Below are positions 27,707-35,946 of a stretch of 64,000 nucleotides of DNA, in pieces. Positions within the stretch are counted from its first letter, which is position 1. Each line of letters starts with the position of its first letter. The stretch comes from Nostoc sp. ATCC 53789 (GTDB lineage Bacteria > Cyanobacteriota > Cyanobacteriia > Cyanobacteriales > Nostocaceae): assembly GCF_009873495.1 (NCBI RefSeq), contig NZ_CP046703.1, positions 3,948,501-4,012,500 of the forward strand, written 5' to 3'. The notes beneath the pieces are model-generated. The model did not search any database. It was not told the DNA's origin and worked only from the letters and a program-made list of their open reading frames with translations. The translations under genes were made by a program, and so were the position numbers.

Positions 27707-28270
27707 TTATCCCACCTAATTGTTAACTGGCAGCTGCCCCAGATTTCATGAGTTTCATGAAAATAGCTCAGTGTTTCTACTCTTATTACGTCTTAATTCA
27801 CTAGAATTATGCAGAAATTTCTACATTGATGTTTCCCTTTCAATTCCAAAATACCCAAAACCCTTGTAAATGAAGCATTTAGAGCAAGTTTGTTAATTTA
27901 AGCTTTTTGTAAAGTTATGTTTTTTAACTAAGAACAGAAATCTGCCTAGAGTGGTGAGGATACACCTTTGCAAGAGATGAGTCGGGGAAATCTGATATTT
28001 TGTAACAGATACCAGGAACGAATCTAATTTAACTCAATGTCAGACGTTATTTCACCTGTATAAGTTTCAACCCTCTACAATCCTTTACGTAGGAAAATAC
28101 TTAGTTGAATCTTAATACGCTTGGTGTTCATAATATTTTGCCCTATAAAAGCCCTCCGACCCTCTTAAAATGAGCTTAATTCCGTCCTTTCTAAGGGTAA
28201 TTAGGGAGGAGGAGCGAGCCTTAACTGAATAGTATTAAGTTAAATTTCTTAATATATTTTTATATAAATG
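27707..28270. other. Intergenic region upstream of the HetZ-related gene
   Basis: About 560 bp, presumably containing the HetZ-related promoter on the minus strand. A segment near 28219, CTTAACTGAATAGTATT, resembles the arm of a palindromic element at 57110. I see no gene. Confidence 0.45.
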
Positions 28271-28432
28271 TAAACCTCGTCTACCTTAAGAACCGTAGTT
28301 TTGTAGGTTGCGTGCAGCGATAGTGTAACCCAACATAAAATTTGGTGGTAATGTTGGGTTGCGTTTCACTCTACCCAACCTACATAAATATATCTTTTAA
28401 AAAACTCTAGGTTTCAACATAGATGAGGTTTA
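28271..28432. repeat. MITE-like palindromic element with nested inverted repeats
   Basis: Outer inverted repeats TAAACCTCGTCTA (28271-28283) and TAGATGAGGTTTA (28420-28432) match at 12 of 13 bases. Inside are GTAGGTTG (28303) with CAACCTAC at 28376-28383, and a perfect AACCCAACAT / ATGTTGGGTT pair (28327-28336, 28351-28360). There is no coding content. It looks like a non-autonomous element in the style of Nostoc repeats. Confidence 0.65.
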
Positions 28433-28505
28433 TATACGTAAATTAGTGTTTAAAAGAATATTTAGTAAGGCGTTATATAAAACGTTTAAATTAGTAAAAA
28501 TGGAT

Positions 28506-28543
28506 AGTCAACAGTCAACATTGATTGATTTTGACTATTGACT
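28506..28543 (-). terminator. Probable terminator of the ccmK3-ccmK4 operon
   Basis: Arms AGTCAACAGTCAA and TTGACTATTGACT pair at 12 of 13 positions with a 12-base loop. On the minus strand it is followed by ATCCATTTTT. It lies about 170 bp past the ccmK4 stop. Confidence 0.5.
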
Positions 28544-28709
28544 GTGATTGTTGCTTTCCCTCTGCTTCAAAATTCAACTTCTGCAAAATCTAATAACAGA
28601 AAGAATGCAACCCTCAAAAGCTTTAATGGTCAGAAGCCTTAAAATAGACTTCTCAATAAATTCATTTGTAGAGATTCTTCGTTTTGAATTTCACCGCAGA
28701 GGGTTGAAT

Positions 28710-29057
28710 CTATCGATTGTTCGATCTAACAATCGGATTTTCTACAGATTCTCGATACCCTTGGACTTGTTCTGTGTAACCAATTGGCAGAACAGCTTCA
28801 ACGTTTTCATGGGGACGAGCAATAATTACCCAGGATTCAAGTGTACCGCCAAAAACATTTTCTGCGGCTTCAACACCAGCAGCCATAGCAGCTTTTACTT
28901 CAGAAACATCGCCACGAATATTAACTGTAAAACGGGCGCTACCCACTCTAATATATCCAACAAGAGTGACTCGACCAGCTTTTACCATTGCATCTGCTGC
29001 TGCTAGCACCGCAGGAAAACCTTTCGTTTCAAGTGCTCCAACTGCCTGTAATGACAT
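28710..29057 (-). CDS. ccmK4: Carboxysome shell protein CcmK4
   Basis: 115 residues with a single bacterial microcompartment (BMC-T/H, PF00936) domain. [20 protein letters not shown] is the N-terminal strand-helix, [12 protein letters not shown] follows, and the end of the fold is [11 protein letters not shown]. CcmK4 forms hexamers, or mixed hexamers with CcmK3, that tile beta-carboxysome facets and gate metabolites through a central pore. It is the second gene of a pair, 85 bp after ccmK3, matching the usual cyanobacterial order. Its 3' end overlaps an 8-bp inverted repeat. K3 versus K4 assignment is by order and length. Confidence 0.9.
   Translation of the reverse strand: MSLQAVGALETKGFPAVLAAADAMVKAGRVTLVGYIRVGSARFTVNIRGDVSEVKAAMAAGVEAAENVFGGTLESWVIIARPHENVEAVLPIGYTEQVQGYRESVENPIVRSNNR
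28714..28735. repeat. Inverted repeat overlapping the ccmK4 3' end
   Basis: CGATTGTT and AACAATCG pair perfectly around CGATCT. It lies in the last codons of ccmK4, so it can form a hairpin in the mRNA. Confidence 0.6.
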
Positions 29058-29142
29058 TATTAATCTCCTGTATGAATAAACGATATGGGGGCTACAAGGT
29101 AATTGTACGAAGCTTCGCTACAGATTTTGATAGCAAAATTGC

Positions 29143-29454
29143 TTAGAACATGCGGAAAGGTTCTGATTCTTCAGTGAAATGGATTGGCAATATGGTTTCC
29201 ACATTTTCCGGGGGATTAGGAACAACGTAGTAGGTAATTACTGTACCAACCTTGACTTGCTCTCCAGCTACGATTCCGGCTTCAACAGCTCTATTGACTT
29301 CAGAAACGTGTCCCCGGACGGCGACTAACAAACGTGCGCTTTCAGCTTGACCATAATACACAATCGTAACTGCGGCAGCTTTGACCATTGCATCTGCTGC
29401 GGCTAAAACACTAGGAAAACCTAAAGTTTCAATTACGCCAACCGCCATTGGCAT
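29143..29454 (-). CDS. ccmK3: Carboxysome shell protein CcmK3
   Basis: 103 residues forming one BMC domain: MPMAVGVIETLGFPSVLAAA, then MVKAAAVTIVYYGQAESARL and ETILPIHFTEESEP. CcmK3 proteins do not form stable homohexamers and pair with CcmK4, probably to tune shell permeability. It is the first gene of the ccmK3-ccmK4 operon on the minus strand. The pore-loop region differs from the KIGS of major CcmK paralogues, as is typical for K3. The promoter should be in the 268-bp spacer shared with the divergent hydrolase gene. Confidence 0.9.
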   Translation of the reverse strand: MPMAVGVIETLGFPSVLAAADAMVKAAAVTIVYYGQAESARLLVAVRGHVSEVNRAVEAGIVAGEQVKVGTVITYYVVPNPPENVETILPIHFTEESEPFRMF

Positions 29455-29558
29455 GGCATTAGCTCCTGGAATAAGGGATAGGCGATATCAATTGTACGTG
29501 GCTTTAGTCCCAATTTTGACATTTTGCAAAATTTTCTTTGGTGGTGGGAATTAGGAGA

Positions 29559-29588
29559 GACGCGATTAATCGCGTCTGTACAAGAGTT
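29559..29588. repeat. Dispersed palindrome, copy 1
   Basis: A perfect 18-bp palindrome GACGCGATTAATCGCGTC followed by TGTACAAGAGTT. The same unit recurs at 46270-46297 and, with symmetric changes, at 32073-32090. Confidence 0.8.
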
Positions 29589-29722
29589 AGAATATTTTGA
29601 TTAGCTGCTAAACTATATTTTATATATTACAAATAATACTTGAGCAGATTAGTTTGTGTAATTTTGTTGTTTAACAAAATCAGCGATGCGCCAAAGCAAG
29701 CTAATACGATAAACTGAAATTT

Positions 29723-30610
29723 ATGTTTCCGAATTTTCTTCCTCAAGCAGTTGGGCAACTGACAGAATCTGCCTCGATCGCACTAGCTCAGAGTATTCAA
29801 ACTGCTGCGATCGCTACTCCTTTAATTAATCAACCAGTTACCACAACTTATGTCAAGCAGGGGAGTGGTGGAACTCCTATTTTATTAATTCATGGCTTTG
29901 ACAGTTCTGTATTAGAATTTCGGCGGCTTTTGCCACTACTCTCTAGAGATAATGAAACGTGGGCTGTAGATTTGTTGGGTTTTGGGTTTACAGATAGACT
30001 CTCAGGAATTGCTTATAGCCCAACTGCGATTAAAACCCATCTTTATTATTTTTGGAAAAGCTTAATTAAGCAACCTGTAATTTTAGTGGGCGCTTCGATG
30101 GGGGGTGCGACGGCGATTGATTTTACGCTGACTTACCCGGAAGTCGTAAAAAAGCTAGTGTTAATTGATAGTGCGGGGTTGGCTGGTGGTTCACCGTTAA
30201 GTAAATTCATGTTCCCCCCATTAGATTATTTCGCAACTCAATTTTTGAGTAATCTAAAGGTGCGCGATCGCGTTTCTCGCATTGGATATAAAAATCAAAG
30301 TCTTGCTTCTGTCGATGCTTTATGTTGTGGCGCGTTACATCTCCAAATGCCCAGTTGGAATCAAGCTTTGATTGCTTTTACTAAAAGTGGTGGTTATAGT
30401 GCTTTTAGATTTGATATTTTATCAAAAATTGTGCAACCAACACTAATTTTGTGGGGCGATTCCGATAAGATTTTGGGTACTAAGGATGCCACAAAGTTTA
30501 AAAGTGCAATTCCACACAGCAATCTCATCTGGATTCAAGATTGTGGTCATCTCCCGCACTTGGAACAACCACAAATCACCGCGCAGCATATTTTAAACTT
30601 TCGAGTTTAA
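29723..30610 (+). CDS. Alpha/beta hydrolase
   Basis: 295 residues of the alpha/beta hydrolase fold. The oxyanion HGFD is in LLIHGFDSSVLEFR near residue 57, the nucleophile elbow is GASMGG near residue 117, the acid lies in LWGDSDKILG, and the catalytic His is in DCGHLPHLEQP. Substrates of such enzymes are usually esters; none can be named here. It is divergent from ccmK3. Membership of a carboxysome function is unlikely but the position is often conserved near such genes in Nostoc, to my recollection. The ATG start is good. Confidence 0.87.
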   Translation: MFPNFLPQAVGQLTESASIALAQSIQTAAIATPLINQPVTTTYVKQGSGGTPILLIHGFDSSVLEFRRLLPLLSRDNETWAVDLLGFGFTDRLSGIAYSPTAIKTHLYYFWKSLIKQPVILVGASMGGATAIDFTLTYPEVVKKLVLIDSAGLAGGSPLSKFMFPPLDYFATQFLSNLKVRDRVSRIGYKNQSLASVDALCCGALHLQMPSWNQALIAFTKSGGYSAFRFDILSKIVQPTLILWGDSDKILGTKDATKFKSAIPHSNLIWIQDCGHLPHLEQPQITAQHILNFRV

Positions 30611-30733
30611 AGCAGTTTTTTATTTACTAAGTATAATATCGATTACCTGTGGAGTTGCATAGAACAAGGAGCTTAAGCCCCTTGTTTTACAAAACCTGAT
30701 TTTGTACAGTTTCACAAAGAACTGATATCAACT

Positions 30734-31354
30734 CTAGTCAAGTAACCACATCTCATTAGAACTATCAGGATACTCATTTGGTTGATTTTGTGGTTGATTT
30801 TGAGCTAGCGTTTCCGATGAACGATGTGATTTTTTGTAGTTAAGTGGATTGTAATGGTCTTTGACTGGTTTGATAGCAGTACTTTCTTTGACCACAAGTT
30901 TTTTAGAATTATCTTCTGCTGTTTGTTTTAAAGCATTAATTTCTTCTATAAGCTTGGAATTCGCTTCTGCAAGTTGCAGTGCTGTTTTTTTGGTTTCTTC
31001 AAGTTCTTTTGTTAGTTGTTCTAGTAATGATTTCTGTTCTGATGCAAATGTTTTTTGTTTAGATAATTTTGATTGCAAATCAGCAACTTCTTGTCCAAGA
31101 GATGCTTCTTTTTTGTGGCTTGCTTCTAAATTACTTGTCAACTCTTTAACAGTTGCTTCTAAATCAGCTTTAGTTGGGCTTGTGCGCTTAGTAGAATTTG
31201 ACTCAGATGTTTGTGCTGAGGATTCTTCATCAGATGAAGCCTGTTCTTCGGTAATTGCTTGTGCTGTAACTTCGATCGCAGATTCACCTTCTGGGGGTGT
31301 AAATTTTTGTGCCTCTTCTTGTAGTAAGTCAGAGAGACTTTGTTTCCTAGCCAT
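30734..31354 (-). CDS. mcdB: Candidate carboxysome-positioning protein McdB (type 2)
   Basis: About 206 residues. An N-terminal charged segment (MARKQSLSDLLQEEAQKF) leads to a Ser/Glu-rich disordered stretch. A long coiled coil follows, roughly residues 70-150 (heptads in SLLEQLTKELEETKKTALQL), then a Gln/Asn-rich linker and a C-terminal MWLLD. McdB proteins share this layout, including a tryptophan among the last few residues, and bind carboxysomes to stimulate McdA. The ATG at 31352-31354 lies two bases after the ATPase stop and has GGAG nine bases upstream; the longer TTG start is unlikely. It forms an operon with the ParA-type gene and lies 1.7 kb from ccmK3-ccmK4. Confidence 0.6.
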   Translation of the reverse strand: MARKQSLSDLLQEEAQKFTPPEGESAIEVTAQAITEEQASSDEESSAQTSESNSTKRTSPTKADLEATVKELTSNLEASHKKEASLGQEVADLQSKLSKQKTFASEQKSLLEQLTKELEETKKTALQLAEANSKLIEEINALKQTAEDNSKKLVVKESTAIKPVKDHYNPLNYKKSHRSSETLAQNQPQNQPNEYPDSSNEMWLLD

Positions 31355-31356
31355 TA

Positions 31357-31989
31357 TTATTTTCTCCAATCACGCTGTAATTCATCAGCTGCACGACGGT
31401 AGTCTAACTCCGCCTCTCGTGCATTACTTCCTCGCCATTGAGCGATCGCTACACCCTCAAGCGCCGCTCGTTCATGAGCCTTATAAGCACGGATAAAGGT
31501 ATTAAAAGCAGGAATACCTAATCTAGTGAGAGTGTTTTTTGCTTCTAGCGCTTCCCCAATGCTGCGCGTATCGACTTTAGTTAGCAGTACCCGATGGGGG
31601 GTTCCCACGGGGATGACGGCTTCCTTGACTGTTTCCACGAGGATAGCTAAATCCATTGCGGATGGGGGTGTAGGCAAAACTAGATAATCTGCGATCGCAA
31701 CTACCGCCACTAATGCTTCAGAGCGCAGCGCGGGAGGTGTATCCACCACTACTAAATCGTAACCTGTTATCTTTCCTAAATCACTTAAAAGCTTGGGATC
31801 TGTTTCTTGAGATAAATCAAATCCCATTCCCTGCTGACTGCGCCCAAACCACCAACTGGCAGAACCTTGAATATCTGCATCAATCAGCAACACCTTTTTT
31901 TTCTTCGCAAAGTTTGCAGCCAGATTGACTGCGGTAGTCGTTTTGCCGACTCCTCCTTTACCGTTGAGAATAGCGATGATTTTTGGCAC
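31357..31989 (-). CDS. mcdA: ParA-family ATPase, candidate McdA (type 2)
   Basis: 210 residues of the ParA/MinD superfamily. The deviant Walker A motif GKGGVGKTT (residues 10-18) has the signature lysine; the switch I and Walker B regions are LLIDADIQGSASWW and DLVVVDTPPALRSEA. McdA binds nucleoid DNA as an ATP dimer and is released by McdB on carboxysomes, spacing them along the cell. Identity as McdA and not a plasmid partition protein is supported by the downstream coiled-coil gene with a C-terminal Trp and by nearby ccmK genes. The start is GTG at 31989. No ParB gene or parS array is seen. Confidence 0.65.
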   Translation of the reverse strand: MPKIIAILNGKGGVGKTTTAVNLAANFAKKKKVLLIDADIQGSASWWFGRSQQGMGFDLSQETDPKLLSDLGKITGYDLVVVDTPPALRSEALVAVVAIADYLVLPTPPSAMDLAILVETVKEAVIPVGTPHRVLLTKVDTRSIGEALEAKNTLTRLGIPAFNTFIRAYKAHERAALEGVAIAQWRGSNAREAELDYRRAADELQRDWRK

Positions 31990-32072
31990 TGCTTGCTTCC
32001 GATGCTGCCTCTTGTTAGCGCTAGCGGGGCGTTTAGCCCGTGCTGAGTTAGGAGTGCTGAGTTAGGAGTAAA

Positions 32073-32090
32073 GACGCAATTAATCGCATC
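32073..32090. repeat. Dispersed palindrome, copy 3 (diverged)
   Basis: GACGCAATTAATCGCATC followed by TGTACAAGAGTT. It is related to the copies at 29559 and 46270. It follows two direct copies of GAGTTAGGAGT just upstream. Confidence 0.65.
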
Positions 32091-32151
32091 TGTACAAGAG
32101 TTTTTATTATTCTCTTTTCAGTTCTCAGTCTCCAGTCTCTAGTCCCCAATC

Positions 32152-33618
32152 ATGAATATACCGCTTTCTGTAACCTTAAATAACATGAAAAGTCGTAACA
32201 ATAAAATTCAGAAGCCATCAAATTTACAAACTTCTATGACAGTAACTTACAATCTGCCTGATGGGCCTCAAATGCCGCGCTGGTTGCGGATGATCAAGTT
32301 TATTACTCAGCCAGTGAAATATGTCGATGATTTTGCCAAAACCTATGGTGACACTTTCACCATCAGGAGTAGTAGCTCTGATAACCATCTTGTGTATTTT
32401 AGTCAACCCCAAGCGCTTGAGCAGATTTTTACTGCTGATTCGAGCCATTTTGAGGTTGGGAGGGGAAACACAGGACTAAGATTTTTACTTGGCGATCGCT
32501 CCTTTATGTTATCAGATGGCGATCGCCACCAACGGCAACGGCAACTATTAGCTCCCCCCTTTCATGGCGAAAGGATGCGGGCTTATGGTGAGGATATTCG
32601 GAAAATAACCCAACAGGTGAGCCATGAATGGCAAATTGGCAAGCCTTTTAATATCCGTGAGTCGATGCAAGAAATTACTTTGCGTGTTATCTTGCGGGTT
32701 GTCTTTGGTTTGAATGAGGGAGAGCTTTTTGAAGAACTAAGGCGATCGCTAAGTGATTTATTAGACTTCATCACTTCGCCCCTAATGTCCAGCGCCTTCT
32801 TTTTCCAGTTCATGCAAAAAGATTTCGGTGCGTGGAGTCCCTGGGGTTGGGTTCTGCAACAACGGCAAAAAATTGATCGACTGATTTATGCTTTACTTCG
32901 AGAACGTCGCGCCCAAACCGATCAAAATCGCCAAGATATCCTAAGTTTGATGATGGCGGCTCGTTACGACGATGGTCAAGGGATGTCAGATGAAGAATTA
33001 CACGACGAGTTAATGACACTGCTAGTAGCGGGACATGAAACTACCGCTTCTTCATTAACGTGGGCTTTTTACTGGATTGATCGTTTACCAGAGGTGCGTG
33101 AGAAGTTGCTAAAGGAACTCAACACCATTGGAGTTAACCACGATTTGAGTAGTGTAGGTAAATTGCCCTATTTGACAGCAGTTTGCCAAGAAACACTACG
33201 AATTTACCCAATTGTCATGGCTGCTTTCCCCCGGATTGTGAAAACCCCAATTACAATTATGGGCTACGAACTGCGAGAGGGAACGGTAATAATCCCCAGT
33301 ATTTATTTAGCGCATCATCGAGAAGAAGTTTATCCACAACCCAAGCAGTTTAAACCAGAACGCTTTTTAGAAAGACAATATTCACCTTATGAATATTTAC
33401 CCTTTGGTGGCGGTAATCGTCGCTGTATTGGGATGGCATTTGCCCAGTATGAAATGAAAATTGTCTTGGCAACTGTTCTATCTGACTTTCAAGTATCGCT
33501 AGTGAATAAACGTCCTGTGCGTCCTGTACGCCGTGGATTAACTGTCGCTACACCGGCAGGAATGCGGATGTTTGCTACACCTCAAGTCAAGCGTGCAAAT
33601 ACGCCAGCCTTAGTTTAG
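32152..33618 (+). CDS. Cytochrome P450, CYP110-type
   Basis: 488 residues. The I-helix oxygen-binding motif is AGHETT near residue 293, the K-helix ExxR is in ETLRIYP near 347, and the heme-ligand loop is FGGGNRRCIG near 419-428 with the axial Cys. The sequence is of the CYP110 type common in filamentous cyanobacteria; these bind fatty acids, alkanes or terpenes. It is soluble-looking, with no N-terminal anchor. The first 28 residues (to MTVTYNLPDGP) are not conserved in layout, so the start may be the internal ATG at residue 29. No redox partner is adjacent. Confidence 0.9.
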   Translation: MNIPLSVTLNNMKSRNNKIQKPSNLQTSMTVTYNLPDGPQMPRWLRMIKFITQPVKYVDDFAKTYGDTFTIRSSSSDNHLVYFSQPQALEQIFTADSSHFEVGRGNTGLRFLLGDRSFMLSDGDRHQRQRQLLAPPFHGERMRAYGEDIRKITQQVSHEWQIGKPFNIRESMQEITLRVILRVVFGLNEGELFEELRRSLSDLLDFITSPLMSSAFFFQFMQKDFGAWSPWGWVLQQRQKIDRLIYALLRERRAQTDQNRQDILSLMMAARYDDGQGMSDEELHDELMTLLVAGHETTASSLTWAFYWIDRLPEVREKLLKELNTIGVNHDLSSVGKLPYLTAVCQETLRIYPIVMAAFPRIVKTPITIMGYELREGTVIIPSIYLAHHREEVYPQPKQFKPERFLERQYSPYEYLPFGGGNRRCIGMAFAQYEMKIVLATVLSDFQVSLVNKRPVRPVRRGLTVATPAGMRMFATPQVKRANTPALV

Positions 33619-33621
33619 GCA

Positions 33622-33785
33622 AGTAGGGTGGGCATTAAACCTGGATTTCTCACAAGTAAGAAATCAAGGAGTGTGGGAGGTGTGGGAGGTGTGGGAGGTG
33701 TGGGAGGTTGGGGAAGAAATCTGACCCCGCACACTTCTCCTGCCTACAGTATCGTGAGAAATCTGGGTAAAATGCCCACCCTACT
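33622..33785. repeat. Long inverted-repeat element containing a 9-bp tandem repeat
   Basis: 32-bp arms at 33622-33653 and 33754-33785 pair at 28 of 32 positions (outer AGTAGGGTGGGCATT, inner GATTTCTCAC). The interior carries four tandem copies of GTGGGAGGT. It is a MITE-like hairpin between the convergent CYP110 and acyltransferase genes. Confidence 0.75.
33673..33708 (+). repeat. GTGGGAGGT x4 tandem repeat
   Basis: Four perfect consecutive 9-bp units in the loop of the 33622-33785 inverted repeat. The count is likely to vary between strains. Confidence 0.9.
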
Positions 33786-33797
33786 ATCGTGTAATAA

Positions 33798-34391
33798 TTA
33801 CGAGATATCCTGATTTTCTTGCTTGTTAGCAAGTTGTTCATAATGTTCCTTATCGCGGTATTTAATTGTTCTCATCGGTTGATTTCCAACAATTGCTAAA
33901 GGTTCAACATTAGCAGTTACAACCGTACCAGCCGCCACAATTGCACCATCTCCAATAGTAACTCCCGGAATAATTAGGACATTTCCGCTAATCCAAACAT
34001 TGCGGCCGATGACAACAGGTTTATGGATGTAGACATTATGTTCATAAGGCAAATCATTACTTTGATAGTCGTGATTTGCAGAGAGGATAATAACATTAAA
34101 TCCGAGTGTGGTGTTGTCGCCAATTGTAATTCCACCACGTCCATCTAATAAGACATCCGGGCCGATGTAGACTTTATTTCCCAGAGATACATTTTGTGGA
34201 TGGTCAATTTTAATATCTCGCTTAAATCGTAAACCTGAGCCACAAAATTTTAATTGACTCTTCAGTTCTTGATGCTTGTAGCGCCTAATTTTGGTTTCTA
34301 GATATTCTCCCCACCGTACCAGACGAGGTACTAGCCATTGTTCTAATAATCGTTCTAATTTATTCGTAATTTTATTTTTGATCTCTTTCAT
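33798..34391 (-). CDS. Hexapeptide-repeat acyltransferase
   Basis: 197 residues with a left-handed beta-helix (LbH, maltose/galactoside O-acetyltransferase type) fold. Hexapeptide turns are visible in VSLGNKVYIGPDVLLDGRGG, ITIGDNTTLGFNV, NHDYQ, and VVIGRNVWISGNVLIIPGVT. The catalytic His is probably the one in SANHDYQS. It transfers an acetyl group from acetyl-CoA to a sugar or glycan, as a trimer. The first 40 residues are helical and basic. The acceptor is unknown. Confidence 0.88.
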   Translation of the reverse strand: MKEIKNKITNKLERLLEQWLVPRLVRWGEYLETKIRRYKHQELKSQLKFCGSGLRFKRDIKIDHPQNVSLGNKVYIGPDVLLDGRGGITIGDNTTLGFNVIILSANHDYQSNDLPYEHNVYIHKPVVIGRNVWISGNVLIIPGVTIGDGAIVAAGTVVTANVEPLAIVGNQPMRTIKYRDKEHYEQLANKQENQDIS

Positions 34392-34569
34392 AAAACCTCA
34401 CAGGAGTTTGACTAACCTCTGGTTTTAGCCCAGAAAGGCAAAATAAAGCGGGTATCCTAACACACGTCACGCTTGTTAGGTTTCCCCAATTAGAGTATTT
34501 TCTCTCACGTGAAAGTTATAATAATTAAAAATCTCTATTAGGGATTGAAACTATCAGATATCTGGCAAA

Positions 34570-34746
34570 ATGATCCCTGAAACACGTGTTACTAAAACGT
34601 ATATTAAATTACTCCAATCTTTTCCTCCTCGTCCCATAACTTCCGAGGAAGAATTGCTGGCTACGCAAGAAGTCATTGATTCATTTATTGATAAATTATC
34701 TTCCTTTGTGTTCCTCTGCGCTTCCCTCCGCGTCCCTTTGCGTTAA
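34570..34746 (+). pseudogene. Truncated HigA-type antitoxin
   Basis: A 58-codon frame starting MIPETRVTKTYIKLLQSFPP and continuing RPITSEEELLATQEVIDSFI. This matches the N-terminus of cyanobacterial HigA-type antitoxins. The HTH region that should follow is replaced by a common spacer repeat (CCTCTGCGCTTCCCTCCGCG). No HigB-like toxin gene is adjacent. It is a remnant. Confidence 0.6.
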
Positions 34747-34857
34747 AAACATAAAATTAGATATTCATCGCGGTATTATAGCGTAGCATCTAAAGATGTT
34801 TTCTAAAGTTGTAACCCATCTAAAAAGACCTTAAAACTAGAAAACAAGTAATCAGTT

Positions 34858-35418
34858 CTAAAGTTTTACAATTTTAAGTATCTCATCGCGTGTTTCTTCA
34901 GGTAATTTACTCTTTGTATAAACAACAAATTTTGCTAAATCATAATTTGAATGATGCTTAACAAAATGCTCGTTCAAATCAAACCCATTACTAACAATCC
35001 CACCATTACGTTCGTTAAATATTTAGATAGATTCTTCTAAATCTGGAGAAGGAAGAATCAACACAACATTTATATATGGCTCTAAAACTTGTTGCACTCG
35101 TCTGAAAAGATCGTCATCTTCATAAACAGAATGGCCTGCACCAAAATCAATAACACAACTGCTATATTCCGAAAGTACTCTTTCAACCGCGTAAGCTTCA
35201 AAGGGTTTCCAATAACGATAAATACCTGGAAATCCTTCTTTTTCTCTTATTTATTTTGCTAGTTCCTCATCATAGTTTATTTCCTTATAATAATTCAATC
35301 GTACATCGTCCATAGAACACTGCGGAATCCCTAACTTATGAGCAAGGAGTTTTCCAAGTGTGCTTTTACCTGTACTAATTGGCCCAATGAGAATAATATC
35401 TGAAATATTACGACTCAT
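34858..35418 (-). pseudogene. P-loop kinase-like gene with two in-frame stops
   Basis: One frame of 186 codons plus stop, from the ATG at 35416-35418 (MSRNISDIILIGPISTGKST) to TAG at 34858, is interrupted only by two TAA codons at 35251-35253 and 35023-35025. The Walker A GPISTGKST and surrounding LGKLLAHKLGIPQCSMDD resemble shikimate-kinase-like AAA proteins. The rest (GFPGIYRYWKPFEAYAVERV, FGAGHSVYEDDD) stays protein-like. Both stops could be CAA to TAA changes. No frameshift is present, so decay is recent. Confidence 0.75.
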
Positions 35419-35478
35419 TTTAAAAAGCCTAAAGATTAGAAACAACTCATGCTATACAAATAAATAAGCCTTAGTTAG

Positions 35479-35907
35479 TTATAACTTCAACTCCTCCCTC
35501 ATCCTCTCTTCCAGCACATCTAATAACCCATCTACATCCTTCCCAGCTTGCTCAAAACAAATCGGTGGTGCTGGTTCCGGTGCAAACTGAATTAACTTAA
35601 TTTCACCTTTACCAATGCCAATCATCACAACTTCTATTTCCGGTTTGTGATTTTCAACAATTCCCAAAATTTCTTGCAGCCGATTATCAACTTTAATATT
35701 TAAATTCTCTATCTGTTCTTTCGGACAATAAACAAAATGCGGCGTTGGTTGCAAATCAATACCAACAGTACCCTGAGTGTCACCATTAGCTAACCACAAT
35801 CCCCAAAAAAGCGCCGCTAATTCCTGCTGATTTGCTTTGACAAACCTATCCAACTGGACACGCCACTTGTTATCACCTGATTCTGGTTGATTATTGCCAA
35901 AAAACAT
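35479..35907 (-). CDS. ccmS: Candidate beta-carboxysome assembly chaperone CcmS
   Basis: About 142 residues. It begins MFFGNNQPES; the earlier TTG at 35931 is unlikely. Blocks include WRVQLDRFVKANQQELAALF, TVGIDLQPTPHFVYCPKEQI and MIGIGKGEIKLIQF. From memory these agree with the CcmS family, a cyanobacterial chaperone of the shell protein CcmK1. I cannot check this here; the safe statement is a conserved cyanobacterial cytosolic protein without catalytic motifs. Proximity to ccmK3-ccmK4 and mcdAB supports it. It lies 39 bp after the ABC transporter gene stop, possibly co-transcribed. Confidence 0.55.
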   Translation of the reverse strand: MFFGNNQPESGDNKWRVQLDRFVKANQQELAALFWGLWLANGDTQGTVGIDLQPTPHFVYCPKEQIENLNIKVDNRLQEILGIVENHKPEIEVVMIGIGKGEIKLIQFAPEPAPPICFEQAGKDVDGLLDVLEERMREELKL

Positions 35908-35946
35908 AAATAATTCGTAATGAAGACACAAAACAATGGGCGAAAC

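Noticed and set aside
28548..29006. Plus-strand frame over ccmK4
   Set aside because: Antisense shadow of a BMC-domain gene; it opens at a non-ATG and shows no family pattern.
30861..31496. 211-codon plus-strand frame antisense to the McdB-like gene
   Set aside because: It lies wholly over the mcdB/mcdA end, is Ser/Cys-rich as expected for a mirrored Glu/Lys-rich coiled coil, and has no ribosome site.
31357..31989. Plasmid partition (ParA) locus
   Set aside because: No ParB gene, no parS-like iterons and no replication genes nearby; the neighbouring coiled-coil gene and ccmK genes favour a carboxysome role.
33628..33813. 61-codon frame with VGGVGGVGGVGG
   Set aside because: It is the translation of the GTGGGAGGT tandem repeat and the inverted arms, not a gene.
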